From the NCBI RefSeq assembly GCF_030758295.1, contig NZ_CP132335.1:1898412-1962411 (forward strand): a stretch of 64,000 nt of DNA, written 5' to 3'. The notes beneath the pieces were generated by a model. It saw only the letters and a program-made list of their open reading frames with translations. It was not told where the DNA came from and searched no databases. The first letter of the stretch is position 1. Each line of letters begins with the position of its first letter. Below, piece by piece: positions 1-8,374 of the stretch. The position numbers were made by a program, and so were the translations under genes. The DNA is from Pararhizobium sp. IMCC21322. GTDB lineage: Bacteria; Pseudomonadota; Alphaproteobacteria; Rhizobiales; GCA-2746425.

Positions 1-164
1 TGGACGCTCACATTGGCGATGCGGAACCAGCCGTGATGCGTGTGCTCCCGGACCTTGACCCCCTCACGTTTCCCATTTGGCTCGTCGCCCATCGGGAAAT
101 AAGTACCAGCCTCAGGATCAGAACAGTGTTTGATCTTCTGGCGTGCGAATTGGCGTTGCCATAA
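1..164 (+). CDS. LysR-family transcriptional regulator, C-terminal end (partial)
   Basis: The frame starting at base 3 is open to a TAA at 162-164 and encodes 53 residues. It contains a stretch of the form PxWLVAHREIxTSxRIRxVFDxL, which is how the effector-binding domain of many LysR-type regulators ends. The gene enters from outside the window, so the DNA-binding half and the targets are not visible. It runs convergently towards the ABC operon at 214-3319 and a shared terminator lies between them, so it is probably not cotranscribed with that operon. Whether it regulates the operon cannot be judged. The call rests on the terminal motif only. Confidence 0.72.
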   Translation, partial: DAHIGDAEPAVMRVLPDLDPLTFPIWLVAHREISTSLRIRTVFDLLACELALP

Positions 165-167
165 AAT

Positions 168-197
168 AAAGGATGGGACCGAAGCCCCATCCTTTTT
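168..197. terminator. bidirectional intrinsic terminator
   Basis: AAAGGATGGG (168-177) pairs perfectly with CCCATCCTTT (186-195) across an 8-nt loop. T residues follow on the plus strand, and an A-rich stretch upstream supplies a U-run on the minus strand. It can end both the LysR gene and the convergent ABC operon. Confidence 0.85.
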
Positions 198-213
198 CTG
201 ATCAGCTCACTGT

Positions 214-1356
214 TTAGCGTTCCAGAGCACCGATGCCGGAGAAGCGGAAAGCTTCTTTTTCCAGAGCGTCGATTTCTTCAACGCTCATTTGATCATGGGC
301 AATCGTGATGCGCCCAAGAAAGACAAGTGGAAGCTCTGCCTCTCGACCTTCCAGATGGGCTTTGATGGCTTCCGCTGTCGCAGCACCTACATCATCGCCC
401 ATGCGCATGGGTGTTGCGTCCAGTTCACCACGGCGAATGGCATCCAGTTCCAAGCCGGTGCCACCCCAACCAGTTGAAAAGATTTCCTTTTCCTTGCCGA
501 TTGCCAATTGTGCTTCAACCGACCCCATGGACATGGCTGTATTCGCGTTGTGAATGACTTTTGCTTCCGGATAGGCCTGAAGGATCAATTGGGTACCTTC
601 AAAACCGCCTTCGCGCTGATACTCGCCATAATGCTCATAAACCACATTCCAGTTGGCTTTTTCCTTAACACAATCCTTGAAATCACCGGACCGCTGATTG
701 TCCGTAATGCCCGGAATACCGCGGTTCATGGCATAGGTCACATCTTTGCCAAGCCGATCAACCATGTAGTCACAGATCTTGAGTGCACCATAGGCTGATG
801 AAAAATCGAACCAGGCAGCTGGTTGTTGTTTCAGATATTTCAGCGGCGTGTGGAAAGCCCAGACAAAGGTAGTCAGATCCGGGTTTTGCGCCAGCTTGTC
901 GATGTTATCGGCCTGTGTGGCCAGTTCAGAAGGGCCGAAAATCACGAAATCATAGAGATCTGCATCCTGGTCCACTTGTGCAGCATAAGTTGCCTGAAGC
1001 GAATGCTCGACCTGCCGCGAAGCAAATTCGCGTGTTTCATACTCTATGCCCAACTGATCCAGCCGTTTTGTGAGTGCCAGATAGTTGCGTGCCCAGAAAT
1101 CCGAAACATCTGCTGATGGATAGATCAGGGCGATCTGCAGGGGCTTGTCCTGAGTGCCGGTATATTTGGTGGCTTCCAGTCCCGTCGCATTTTGCAGGGC
1201 TTCCAGTGCGCCATCCTGATTGACTTCACCTGGCAGATAATGCTCCCGGTCTGCAAAGCCTTCCATTTCCTTCAATGGCAGTTCTGCTGCCATTGCCGTT
1301 GAGGTCAGCAAAGCTGCCGCAAGACCCATTTTTAGTCCCAGTTTCCAGTTTTTCAT
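214..1356 (-). CDS. LuxP-like periplasmic binding protein of a CUT2-type ABC transporter
   Basis: A 380-residue periplasmic binding protein. It has a Sec signal peptide (basic start, hydrophobic core, cleavage probably after AMA near residue 23) and is preceded by GGGAGGG as ribosome binding site. The fold family is the two-lobed ribose/galactose type. The closest resemblance I recognise is LuxP, the autoinducer-2 receptor: IYPSADVSDFWARN at 78-91, GWGG at 296-299, then EL-DAI, G-LD, MRM-DD and AEAI between 303 and 331. In LuxP numbering, S79, W82, R215, W289 and R310 have counterparts here (S85, W88, R222, W297, R318). Q77, N159, S265 and D267 do not, so the ligand is probably a related but different sugar. 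It is the last gene of the operon, behind ATPase and permease; no LuxQ-like kinase is nearby. Confidence 0.85.
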   Translation of the reverse strand: MKNWKLGLKMGLAAALLTSTAMAAELPLKEMEGFADREHYLPGEVNQDGALEALQNATGLEATKYTGTQDKPLQIALIYPSADVSDFWARNYLALTKRLDQLGIEYETREFASRQVEHSLQATYAAQVDQDADLYDFVIFGPSELATQADNIDKLAQNPDLTTFVWAFHTPLKYLKQQPAAWFDFSSAYGALKICDYMVDRLGKDVTYAMNRGIPGITDNQRSGDFKDCVKEKANWNVVYEHYGEYQREGGFEGTQLILQAYPEAKVIHNANTAMSMGSVEAQLAIGKEKEIFSTGWGGTGLELDAIRRGELDATPMRMGDDVGAATAEAIKAHLEGREAELPLVFLGRITIAHDQMSVEEIDALEKEAFRFSGIGALER

Positions 1357-1417
1357 TTTTTTCCCTCCCGGAATTTGCAGTCATTTTAAAATTTTGACTG
1401 CGATGAACTTGTTGTTT

Positions 1418-2551
1418 TTAGCCGCTTGGGTTTGGTGACCCGCCAAGCATAAGGCTGACAATGCTCAGGATGATCGCTGCGCCAACGATGTAGCCCGTCA
1501 GCCTGAGAAGTTTTCGATTGTCGGGATTGCCCATTGCGGCCCTGATGCCACCAGACCCGTCGCGGTCTTTCTTTTGCAGCCATGTGTAAAGGGCCACCGA
1601 GAAAATGATCACCACACCTGAGGCGACAGATTGCCAGAAGAACTCGATGCGCAGTGTCACAAGTGCATTGATCATCATCGACAACAGCAGCACACCCGCC
1701 AGTGAACCGACGATGGAGGCGCGACCGCCAAACAGCGATGTTCCACCCACAACGACCGCCGCAATGACATGCAGATTGAAATAGGGCGCGGAGGTTGCCT
1801 GAATGGCGTTCAGCTTGCCCGTCAGCATAATGCCGGCAAGGGCGGCCATGGTTCCCATCAGCACATAGGCGTAGACCCGGTGCCGGTCGACAGCGATGCC
1901 GGTCATATCGGATGCTTCCGGATTTGAGCCAATGGCAATCGTGTAGCGCCCGAAATGGGTAGATTTCAGCAGTACATAACCGGCAATGAAAGTCAGCACA
2001 CCAATCACGACGGGCGTGGGCAGAAATATCAAAGACTGACCCCGACCAATTTCGGTGATCATGTCCGGAAAGCGTGCAAGCACAAGCCCTTTGGCAATGA
2101 CCAGGGCAAAGCCGCGATAGACAAGGTCCATCGCCAGAGTGCCGATCAAATCCGGCACTTTGAACTTGGTGATGACGAGGCCGTTGATCAGCCCCATCAT
2201 GGCGCCAAGGCACAAGGCAATGAGAGCCGCTGACCAGGCCGGAAAACCATATTGTTTGATCAGAAATGCCATGATGATCGACGACAGGGCAGCAACTGAG
2301 CCGATAGACAAATCAATGCCGCGCTGGGTGATGACAAATGTCATCGCCATAGCCATTGGCATATAGAGCGCTGCATCGAGCAGAATTTGATTGAGGTTGG
2401 AAAGCCGGAAGTAACGCGCAGGCTCCACAACGCCCATGAACACAATGATCATCAGAATCATCGCCATCGGGCCAAGAAAGCTGACATAAGGGGCCAGACG
2501 TTCTGACAGGGTTTGCGGGCCGCTTTCGGCGGATGAATCAGATTGTTTCAT
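1418..2551 (-). CDS. sugar ABC transporter permease, RbsC/CUT2 type
   Basis: A 377-residue polytopic inner-membrane protein with about 9-10 hydrophobic segments. The RITQRGIDLSIGSV-type block near residues 74-87 and the GGTSLFGG block near 272-279 are hallmarks of the BPD_transp_2 permeases that serve ribose, xylose and similar sugars. It would form the membrane channel, probably as a homodimer, with the ATPase encoded 6 nt upstream and the binding protein encoded downstream. The tight spacing implies translation from one mRNA. The substrate is unknown; the LuxP-like binding protein suggests a small furanosyl or pentose-like ligand, which is inference. Confidence 0.9.
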   Translation of the reverse strand: MKQSDSSAESGPQTLSERLAPYVSFLGPMAMILMIIVFMGVVEPARYFRLSNLNQILLDAALYMPMAMAMTFVITQRGIDLSIGSVAALSSIIMAFLIKQYGFPAWSAALIALCLGAMMGLINGLVITKFKVPDLIGTLAMDLVYRGFALVIAKGLVLARFPDMITEIGRGQSLIFLPTPVVIGVLTFIAGYVLLKSTHFGRYTIAIGSNPEASDMTGIAVDRHRVYAYVLMGTMAALAGIMLTGKLNAIQATSAPYFNLHVIAAVVVGGTSLFGGRASIVGSLAGVLLLSMMINALVTLRIEFFWQSVASGVVIIFSVALYTWLQKKDRDGSGGIRAAMGNPDNRKLLRLTGYIVGAAIILSIVSLMLGGSPNPSG

Positions 2552-2557
2552 GGGTCT

Positions 2558-3319
2558 CTAAGCCGCCGTTCTTGTGCCGACGATCAGGCCAAGCACTTCT
2601 TCATTTGTTGTGTCCGCAGTCTTCACGACACCGGCACACTGGCCACGACGCTGCACATGAATGCGGTCCGAAATTTCGAACACATCATCAAGTGAATGGG
2701 AGATGACGATAATGGCCAGGCCCTGCTGCTTCAGCACTTTGATCAACTCAAGGGTCCGGGCCGTCTCCTGAGGCCCCAGCGCTGCTGTCGGTTCGTCCAT
2801 GACCAAAACGCGCAGATCATCGTGACGGACAGCACGGGCAATTGCGACAGCCTGTCGTTGACCGCCGGACAGGCTCTCCGTCGCAACATCCATGCTTTTC
2901 AACTGAACACCCAGCCGGTCTTTCAGGACGCGGGTGGCTTCAGATTTCATCAGTTTGTTGTCGAGGGCTTCGAACCCGAGAACTTTTTTCGTCAACTCGG
3001 CACCGAGAAACAGATTTTCCGCTGGTGTCAGATGATCGGCAATTGCCAGGTTCTGATAGACCGCATCAATGCCATTCTCGATGGCATCGGAATGGCTGGC
3101 CATTGAAAAGGGCTTGCCATCAAGTTCAATCGACCCTTCAGTCGGCTGATACACACCTGTCAGGATTTTGATGAGCGTCGATTTGCCGGCGCCATTGTCA
3201 CCGACGATTGCCAGCACTTCGCCTGCATAGGCCGTAAGATCGACATGGCTTAAAGCGACGACGCCGCCAAACCGTTTGCTGATGCCGCGCATGGCAACGA
3301 TAGGCTGATTCTCAACCAT
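2558..3319 (-). CDS. sugar ABC transporter ATP-binding protein, single-domain CUT2 type
   Basis: A 253-residue ATPase subunit. It shows Walker A GDNGAGKST, the signature LSGGQRQAVAIARA, Walker B LVMDEPTAALG and the switch histidine in ISHS. It has one nucleotide-binding domain, like FrcA and unlike the double-domain RbsA. The open frame extends 7 codons further, but those codons contain the GGGAGG ribosome binding site, so I place the start at the internal ATG 3319 (MVENQP). It is the first gene of a three-gene minus-strand operon (ATPase, permease, binding protein), an order in which the binding protein comes last. Two perfect palindromes upstream suggest local repressor control. Confidence 0.9.
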   Translation of the reverse strand: MVENQPIVAMRGISKRFGGVVALSHVDLTAYAGEVLAIVGDNGAGKSTLIKILTGVYQPTEGSIELDGKPFSMASHSDAIENGIDAVYQNLAIADHLTPAENLFLGAELTKKVLGFEALDNKLMKSEATRVLKDRLGVQLKSMDVATESLSGGQRQAVAIARAVRHDDLRVLVMDEPTAALGPQETARTLELIKVLKQQGLAIIVISHSLDDVFEISDRIHVQRRGQCAGVVKTADTTNEEVLGLIVGTRTAA

Positions 3320-3466
3320 TCTTATCCTCCCAAAAGGCAAAGGGTATCCGTGTCCGAAAGCGACGAGCGCTTGCAGATTTCAGCTTTTTGCTGGCTTTAA
3401 AGAATCCCTGTTCAAGCACAATTGACTGGCAATCGGACCTGATACCTCCACCTCAGAGTCCTATAC

Positions 3467-3478
3467 GTTACCGGTAAC
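3467..3478. promoter_or_regulatory. palindromic operator candidate upstream of CUT2 operon
   Basis: GTTACCGGTAAC is a perfect 12-bp palindrome 148 bp upstream of the ATPase start. The central CG and flanking GTTA/TAAC arms are typical of LacI/GalR-family operators. The cognate regulator is not obvious in the window. Confidence 0.55.
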
Positions 3479-3489
3479 TTGCGTCAAGT

Positions 3490-3501
3490 GTTATCGATAA
3501 C
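3490..3501. promoter_or_regulatory. second palindromic operator candidate
   Basis: GTTATCGATAAC is a perfect 12-bp palindrome, centre to centre 23 bp from the one at 3467-3478. The two share the outer GTTA/TAAC arms. A pair at about two helical turns fits two repressor dimers on one face of the DNA. Confidence 0.55.
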
Positions 3502-3880
3502 TTTTTCTGGATGCTCTGATGGCCCCAGGCTGGTTAAACCTGAATCAGAACAGCAGGAAAGCCTCGTAAACACCTGATTTGAATCTTCTAATCAGCCTTC
3601 TGGAAAGACATTGTTTTCCGTTTCGATTGTCTTGAAGCCAGCGCGCTCGCGGCCACTGCTCGGGCGCATGATACGCTGCATCCTGCCCAATCGAAGGTGG
3701 CTAAACATGGCCTGGTGAACTCAGATCAAAGGAGCTTTAAGGTTTGACATGCGCAAAAGTGACGTGTTTGGCAGCAAAAGCTTTATTCTGCAGCGAAGCG
3801 CTGTTAAAAGCCCCCACAGATAGACAACCGGCATTGGTATCGATGATACATTTATCAAGACGAACCATACGAATTACTGG

Positions 3881-3928
3881 CCCGGCCTCCCTTTGAGGCG
3901 CGGGCAGGTTTGCGCGCGGGGAGCCGGG
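3881..3928 (+). promoter_or_regulatory. nested GC-rich hairpin in the ileS 5' region
   Basis: CCCGGC (3881-3886) pairs with GCCGGG (3923-3928), continued by TCCC (3888-3891) with GGGA (3919-3922) around one bulged C. An inner GCGCG/CGCGC pair completes the stem. There is no T-run, so it is not a simple terminator. It may be a leader structure, or the end of a transcript arriving from elsewhere. Confidence 0.4.
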
Positions 3929-4013
3929 TTCCACACACAACTGCAGCGTAGAGCAACAAGTGGTCACTGGCCCTTTTACGCTCTGACACTTTCTCCTGAC
4001 TTTAGAGTTGATA

Positions 4014-7000
4014 ATGGCTGAAAATACCAATGCGCCAGCGCGCGACTATTCCAAAACACTGTTTTTGCCGAAGACCGATTTTCCAATGCGGGCGGGTTTG
4101 CCCAAGAAGGAACCTGAAATCCTGTCCTTCTGGGACCGGACGTCTTTGCAGAAACAAATCCTGAGCAACACCATGCTGAACGGTGCCAGCGCTCAAGAGC
4201 GCCCCAAATTCGTGCTTCATGATGGCCCGCCTTATGCGAATGGCAATCTGCATATCGGACATGCGTTGAATAAGGTTCTGAAGGACATCATTTGCCGGTC
4301 CAAGCAGATGCAGGGCTTCCACGCGCCTTATGTGCCGGGTTGGGATTGCCACGGCCTACCGATTGAATGGAAGATCGAGGAACAATATCGCGCCAAGGGC
4401 AAAAACAAGGACGATGTTCCCATCAACGAATTCCGTAAGGAATGTCGCGAATTTGCCGAGCATTGGATTGGTGAGCAATCGAAGGAATTTCTGCGGCTGG
4501 GCGTGCAGGGGGACTTTGACGATCCTTACAAAACCATGGCTTTTCACGCTGAGGCGCGGATTGCCGGTGAGTTGATGAAATTCGCCAACACGGGTCAATT
4601 GTACCGCGGCTCCAAACCCATCATGTGGTCGGTGGTCGAGCGGACGGCTCTGGCCGAAGCCGAAGTCGAATACCATACTTACGAAAGTGATACGATCTGG
4701 GTAAAATTCCCGGTCATCAAAGGGCCCGATGCATTGCAGGGGGCCAGCGTGGTGATCTGGACAACCACACCCTGGACGATCCCGGGTAGTCGCAGTGTGT
4801 GTTTCTCGGGAACTGTGTCCTACGGCCTTTATGAAGTTTCCGCTGCAGAGAATGATTTTGGTCCGCAGCCCGGAGACAAGCTGATCTTTGCCGATGCTTT
4901 GGCAGAAGAATGCGGATCAAAAGCAAAAGTTCAGCTGTCGCGGATTTCTAACGTGTCGGCAGATGATCTGACCGGCATGGTCCTGCATCATCCACTGCAA
5001 GGTATGGGCGTTGAGGGCTATCAGTTTCAGATCCCGATGCTGGAAGGCGATCATGTAACCGCTGAAACCGGTACAGGCTTCGTACACACAGCACCTGGCC
5101 ATGGCCGTGATGACTTTGAAATCTGGGTTGCCAAACGCCGCGACATAGCTGCGCTCGGCATTGATACCTCCATCCCCTTCACGGTGGATGATGCCGGGTT
5201 CTTCACTGAAGATGCGCCCGGCTTTGGCCCGGCTGCAGAAGGTGGTGCTGCCCGTGTTATTGACGACAAGGGCAAGAAGGGCGACGCCAACCAGCGTGTC
5301 ATCACAGCGCTTATCGGCCAGAGCAAGCTGTTTGCGCGCGGCCGCCTGAAGCATGATTACCCGCATTCCTGGCGCTCCAAGAAACCGGTTATCTTCCGTA
5401 ACACCCCGCAATGGTTCGTCTATATGGACGAAGATATTGAAGGGCAGGCGGACGATACGCTGCGTCGCCGTGCCTTGAACGCCATTGATGCCACACGTTT
5501 CTATCCCGATGCCGGACAGAAACGATTGCGCTCGATGATCGAAAACCGCCCCGATTGGGTGCTGTCCCGCCAGCGTGCCTGGGGTGTCCCGATTGCAGTC
5601 TTTGCAGATGAGGACGGCAATTTGCTCGTCGATGACGCGGTTAATCAGCGCATTCTGGATGCATTTGAGACCGAAGGCGCAGATGCCTGGTTTGAAGCAG
5701 GTGCCAAGGAACGTTTCCTCGGCAATGATCATGATCCCGACAAGTGGGAACCCGTGACAGACATTCTGGATGTCTGGTTCGACAGTGGATCGACGCATTC
5801 CTATGTTCTGGAAGATCGGCCTGAATTGAAATGGCCGGCAGATCTGTATCTGGAAGGCTCTGACCAACATCGTGGCTGGTTCCATTCATCGCTTCTGGAA
5901 AGCTGCGGCACACGAGGGCGCGCGCCTTATGAAGCTGTGCTGACCCATGGCTTTACGATGGATCAGGATGGCCGGAAAATGTCGAAATCTCTCGGTAATA
6001 CCGTCGCGCCCCAGGATATCATCAAACAATATGGTGCCGATATTCTGCGTCTTTGGGTGGCATCGGTTGATTATTCCGAGGATCAGCGTCTGGGACCGGA
6101 AATCATCAAGACGAATGTCGAATCCTATCGCAAACTGCGCAATTCAATCCGCTGGATGCTGGGTGCCTTGACCCACTTCAATGCGGAAACGGATCGGGTG
6201 TCCTATTCTGAATTGCCAGAGCTGGAGCGCTATATGCTGCATCAGCTCTCCACTTTGGAAGACACCGTCAATGAGGGCTATGACGCCTATGATTTCAAAA
6301 AGGTGTTCAGTGCGCTGTCGCGTTTCATGAACCTTGATTTGTCGGCGTTCTATTTTGATGTGCGTAAAGACACATTGTATTGCGATCCCATCTCCAGCCT
6401 TACCCGCAAGGCCGCGCTGACGGTGATTGACCAGATCTTCGACAATCTGGTGCGCTGGCTTGCCCCGATCATTCCGTTTACCAGCGAAGAAACCTGGTTG
6501 TCGCGCCATGACAGGCTGGATGTATTGGGTGCAGAAGAGGGCCAGACAGGTTCGGACAGTGCAACACCATCTATCCATCTTCAGGATTTCAACAAACTTC
6601 CCGAAGAATGGCTGAATGATGATTTGTCTCACAAATGGGGCAAGATTCGCGCTGTGCGGATGGTTGTCACCGGTGCCTTGGAAATCGAGCGACGTGAAAA
6701 ACGCATTGGCTCGTCTCTGGAAGCAGCGCCACATGTCTATCTCGAAGGCGACGCGTATAGTGGTGTGGAAGAACAGGCTGATTTCGCGGATATCTGCATC
6801 ACCAGTGGCATTGATGTCAAAACCGGTGAGGCCCCGTCGGACGCGTTTCGTCTGGACGAAGTGCCGGGTGTTGCCGTGGTCTTTGCCGCAGCTGATGGGC
6901 AGAAATGCGCACGCTCCTGGAAGTTTTCCACTGAAATTGGGCAGGACCCGGATTATCCGGAGGTCACGCTGCGCGATGCGCAGGCACTGCGCGAACTGGC

Positions 7001-7025
7001 CGCTGCCGGTCTTTTGGAGGCATAG
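4014..7025 (+). CDS. ileS: isoleucyl-tRNA synthetase
   Basis: A 1003-residue class I aminoacyl-tRNA synthetase that charges tRNA-Ile and edits valine. The HIGH signature is at 80-83 in [12 protein letters not shown] and KMSKS at 655-659. The editing domain contains the TTTPWTIP motif, and the C-terminal part carries the anticodon-binding domain. I prefer ATG 4014 over the TTG two codons upstream. The usual C-terminal zinc finger is degenerate: one cysteine remains in GQKCARSW and no second CxxC follows, so this copy probably does not bind the second zinc. It is followed after 3 nt by lspA, the common proteobacterial pairing. Confidence 0.98.
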   Translation: MAENTNAPARDYSKTLFLPKTDFPMRAGLPKKEPEILSFWDRTSLQKQILSNTMLNGASAQERPKFVLHDGPPYANGNLHIGHALNKVLKDIICRSKQMQGFHAPYVPGWDCHGLPIEWKIEEQYRAKGKNKDDVPINEFRKECREFAEHWIGEQSKEFLRLGVQGDFDDPYKTMAFHAEARIAGELMKFANTGQLYRGSKPIMWSVVERTALAEAEVEYHTYESDTIWVKFPVIKGPDALQGASVVIWTTTPWTIPGSRSVCFSGTVSYGLYEVSAAENDFGPQPGDKLIFADALAEECGSKAKVQLSRISNVSADDLTGMVLHHPLQGMGVEGYQFQIPMLEGDHVTAETGTGFVHTAPGHGRDDFEIWVAKRRDIAALGIDTSIPFTVDDAGFFTEDAPGFGPAAEGGAARVIDDKGKKGDANQRVITALIGQSKLFARGRLKHDYPHSWRSKKPVIFRNTPQWFVYMDEDIEGQADDTLRRRALNAIDATRFYPDAGQKRLRSMIENRPDWVLSRQRAWGVPIAVFADEDGNLLVDDAVNQRILDAFETEGADAWFEAGAKERFLGNDHDPDKWEPVTDILDVWFDSGSTHSYVLEDRPELKWPADLYLEGSDQHRGWFHSSLLESCGTRGRAPYEAVLTHGFTMDQDGRKMSKSLGNTVAPQDIIKQYGADILRLWVASVDYSEDQRLGPEIIKTNVESYRKLRNSIRWMLGALTHFNAETDRVSYSELPELERYMLHQLSTLEDTVNEGYDAYDFKKVFSALSRFMNLDLSAFYFDVRKDTLYCDPISSLTRKAALTVIDQIFDNLVRWLAPIIPFTSEETWLSRHDRLDVLGAEEGQTGSDSATPSIHLQDFNKLPEEWLNDDLSHKWGKIRAVRMVVTGALEIERREKRIGSSLEAAPHVYLEGDAYSGVEEQADFADICITSGIDVKTGEAPSDAFRLDEVPGVAVVFAAADGQKCARSWKFSTEIGQDPDYPEVTLRDAQALRELAAAGLLEA

Positions 7026-7028
7026 CTT

Positions 7029-7562
7029 GTGAAGACTGGTCCCCAGTGGCCCCAAAGTCTGGCCTTGTGGAGCCCCAGCGCAGCTTTTGTTTTGCGCTGG
7101 GCCGCCATTCTTTTGATTCTGGATCAGGCATCAAAATACGGAATTCTGTATGGGCTTGGGCTTCGGCAAGGGCAGAAGATTGTTCTGAACCCGTATATGG
7201 ACCTGTTGATGGTGTGGAATCGGGGGATCAGTTACGGCCTGTTTCAACAGAACAGTGACATTGGACGGTGGCTCCTGGTCGGTGTGGGTCTGGCCGCATG
7301 TGTGGCCATCTGGATCTGGGCGAACCGTGTCCAGACAAAATGGTTCCGCATAGGCGCAGCGCTCGTGATCGGCGGTGGGCTTGGAAACACCGTTGACCGG
7401 GTGATCTATGGCGCGGTCGCGGATTTTGTTTCGCTGCACGCGTTTGATTTTTATTGGTATGTCTTCAACGTCGCTGATGTTGCAATCGTTGCAGGATTCG
7501 TGCTGCTCCTGTATGACATGATCTGGTCGGGATCGGCCCCTGAGAAGCCGGACGGGTCTTAA
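7029..7562 (+). CDS. lspA: lipoprotein signal peptidase (signal peptidase II)
   Basis: A 177-residue inner-membrane aspartyl protease that removes signal peptides from prolipoproteins after diacylglycerol attachment. There are four hydrophobic segments. The catalytic aspartates are D123 in GNTVDRVIYG and D150 in FNVADVAI; the N-terminal LDQASK block is also typical. Translation starts at GTG 7029, 3 nt behind ileS, so the two are very likely cotranscribed. The next gene encodes a lipoprotein that would be a substrate. Confidence 0.97.
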   Translation: MKTGPQWPQSLALWSPSAAFVLRWAAILLILDQASKYGILYGLGLRQGQKIVLNPYMDLLMVWNRGISYGLFQQNSDIGRWLLVGVGLAACVAIWIWANRVQTKWFRIGAALVIGGGLGNTVDRVIYGAVADFVSLHAFDFYWYVFNVADVAIVAGFVLLLYDMIWSGSAPEKPDGS

Positions 7563-7652
7563 TTGCGCCATTTTGGTTGCACAAAAGCGTCCGGTAGTGA
7601 AAGTTTGTTTAAGGTTTTCTGTCAAAAGCGCATTTGCAGAATGGCCATATGA

Positions 7653-8297
7653 GTGAGAACGGGTGTTGCATTGACCGTCACGAAGTCCTTAAAACGTGCC
7701 CTTAAGGCAACGGCAGCTTTTGGCATCTTGGCCGCGCTTCTGGCGTTGGCTGGGTGCAATACACCGACTTATGGCACCGGTAAATCGCCTGAAATGTCCA
7801 TGATTCAGGAATTGACCGGAAATCTTGGTGCCGGGCCGAAGAAAAAAGAGCCGATTGAATATCAGGCCCGTTCAGAACTGGTGATTCCGCCATCTTCGCA
7901 ATTGCCGGCTCCAGAAGAAAAGACGGCTTTGTCACAGTCAGCTGCATGGCCGAATGATCCCGACCGAAACAAGCCGGCTGCAAATACTTCGGGTGAAATT
8001 CCAGAGGAGTTTCGTCGCGGACGTCTGGCCCGAGGCTCAACCCATGCTGCGGACCCGAATGTCAGCCCTATCGATGTAACCGAAATGAACACGGCACAGC
8101 GTCTGGAAGCCCAGCGTAAGTTCCGTGAGCAGCGCGCGTCGATGAACAGCTTGAACCCGACAGAGCGTAAATATCTGACTGATCCACCGGTCGAGTATCG
8201 CGTGCCATCAGCCAATGCACCTCAGCCGGATGATTTTGAAGAAAGTACCGAAGCCAGAACCCTGTTCGGGTCTCTCTGGAAACGCTGGCGCGACTGA
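7653..8297 (+). CDS. putative lipoprotein of unknown function
   Basis: A 214-residue secreted protein. A basic start and hydrophobic core lead to the lipobox LALAGC near residues 29-34, so the cysteine is probably lipidated by the pathway that includes the upstream LspA. The mature part is proline-rich and hydrophilic, predicted mostly disordered (IPPSSQLPAPEE, WPNDPDRNKP). I recall similar lipoproteins behind lspA in other alphaproteobacteria, but I cannot assign a function. The start is GTG 7653; a later TTG at 7671 would still keep the signal sequence. Confidence 0.75.
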   Translation: MRTGVALTVTKSLKRALKATAAFGILAALLALAGCNTPTYGTGKSPEMSMIQELTGNLGAGPKKKEPIEYQARSELVIPPSSQLPAPEEKTALSQSAAWPNDPDRNKPAANTSGEIPEEFRRGRLARGSTHAADPNVSPIDVTEMNTAQRLEAQRKFREQRASMNSLNPTERKYLTDPPVEYRVPSANAPQPDDFEESTEARTLFGSLWKRWRD

Positions 8298-8374
8298 CCT
8301 GCATAAAATCTATAATGTGACGACCGAATCACCGGGGTGAAGATACCTCGGCATTTGTGCTGGGAGTTCATGCA

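Larger units (their letters stand above)
3320..4013. other. 694-bp intergenic region between divergent CUT2 operon and ileS
   Basis: No convincing gene is present. The only long minus-strand open frame here begins inside ileS, has no recognisable domain and no good ribosome binding site. The left part carries the two palindromes; the right part carries a strong GC-rich hairpin at 3881-3928, 86 nt before the ileS start. The rest shows no feature I can name. Confidence 0.6.

Noticed and set aside
1386-2213. 275-residue minus-strand frame within the CUT2 permease
   Set aside because: Out-of-frame shadow of the permease; histidine/arginine-rich composition typical of a wrong frame.
3737-4030. 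97-residue minus-strand frame in the ileS leader
   Set aside because: Begins inside ileS, lacks a ribosome binding site, and shows no domain.
4917-5885. 322-residue minus-strand open frame inside ileS
   Set aside because: Antisense shadow of ileS without ribosome binding site or domain.
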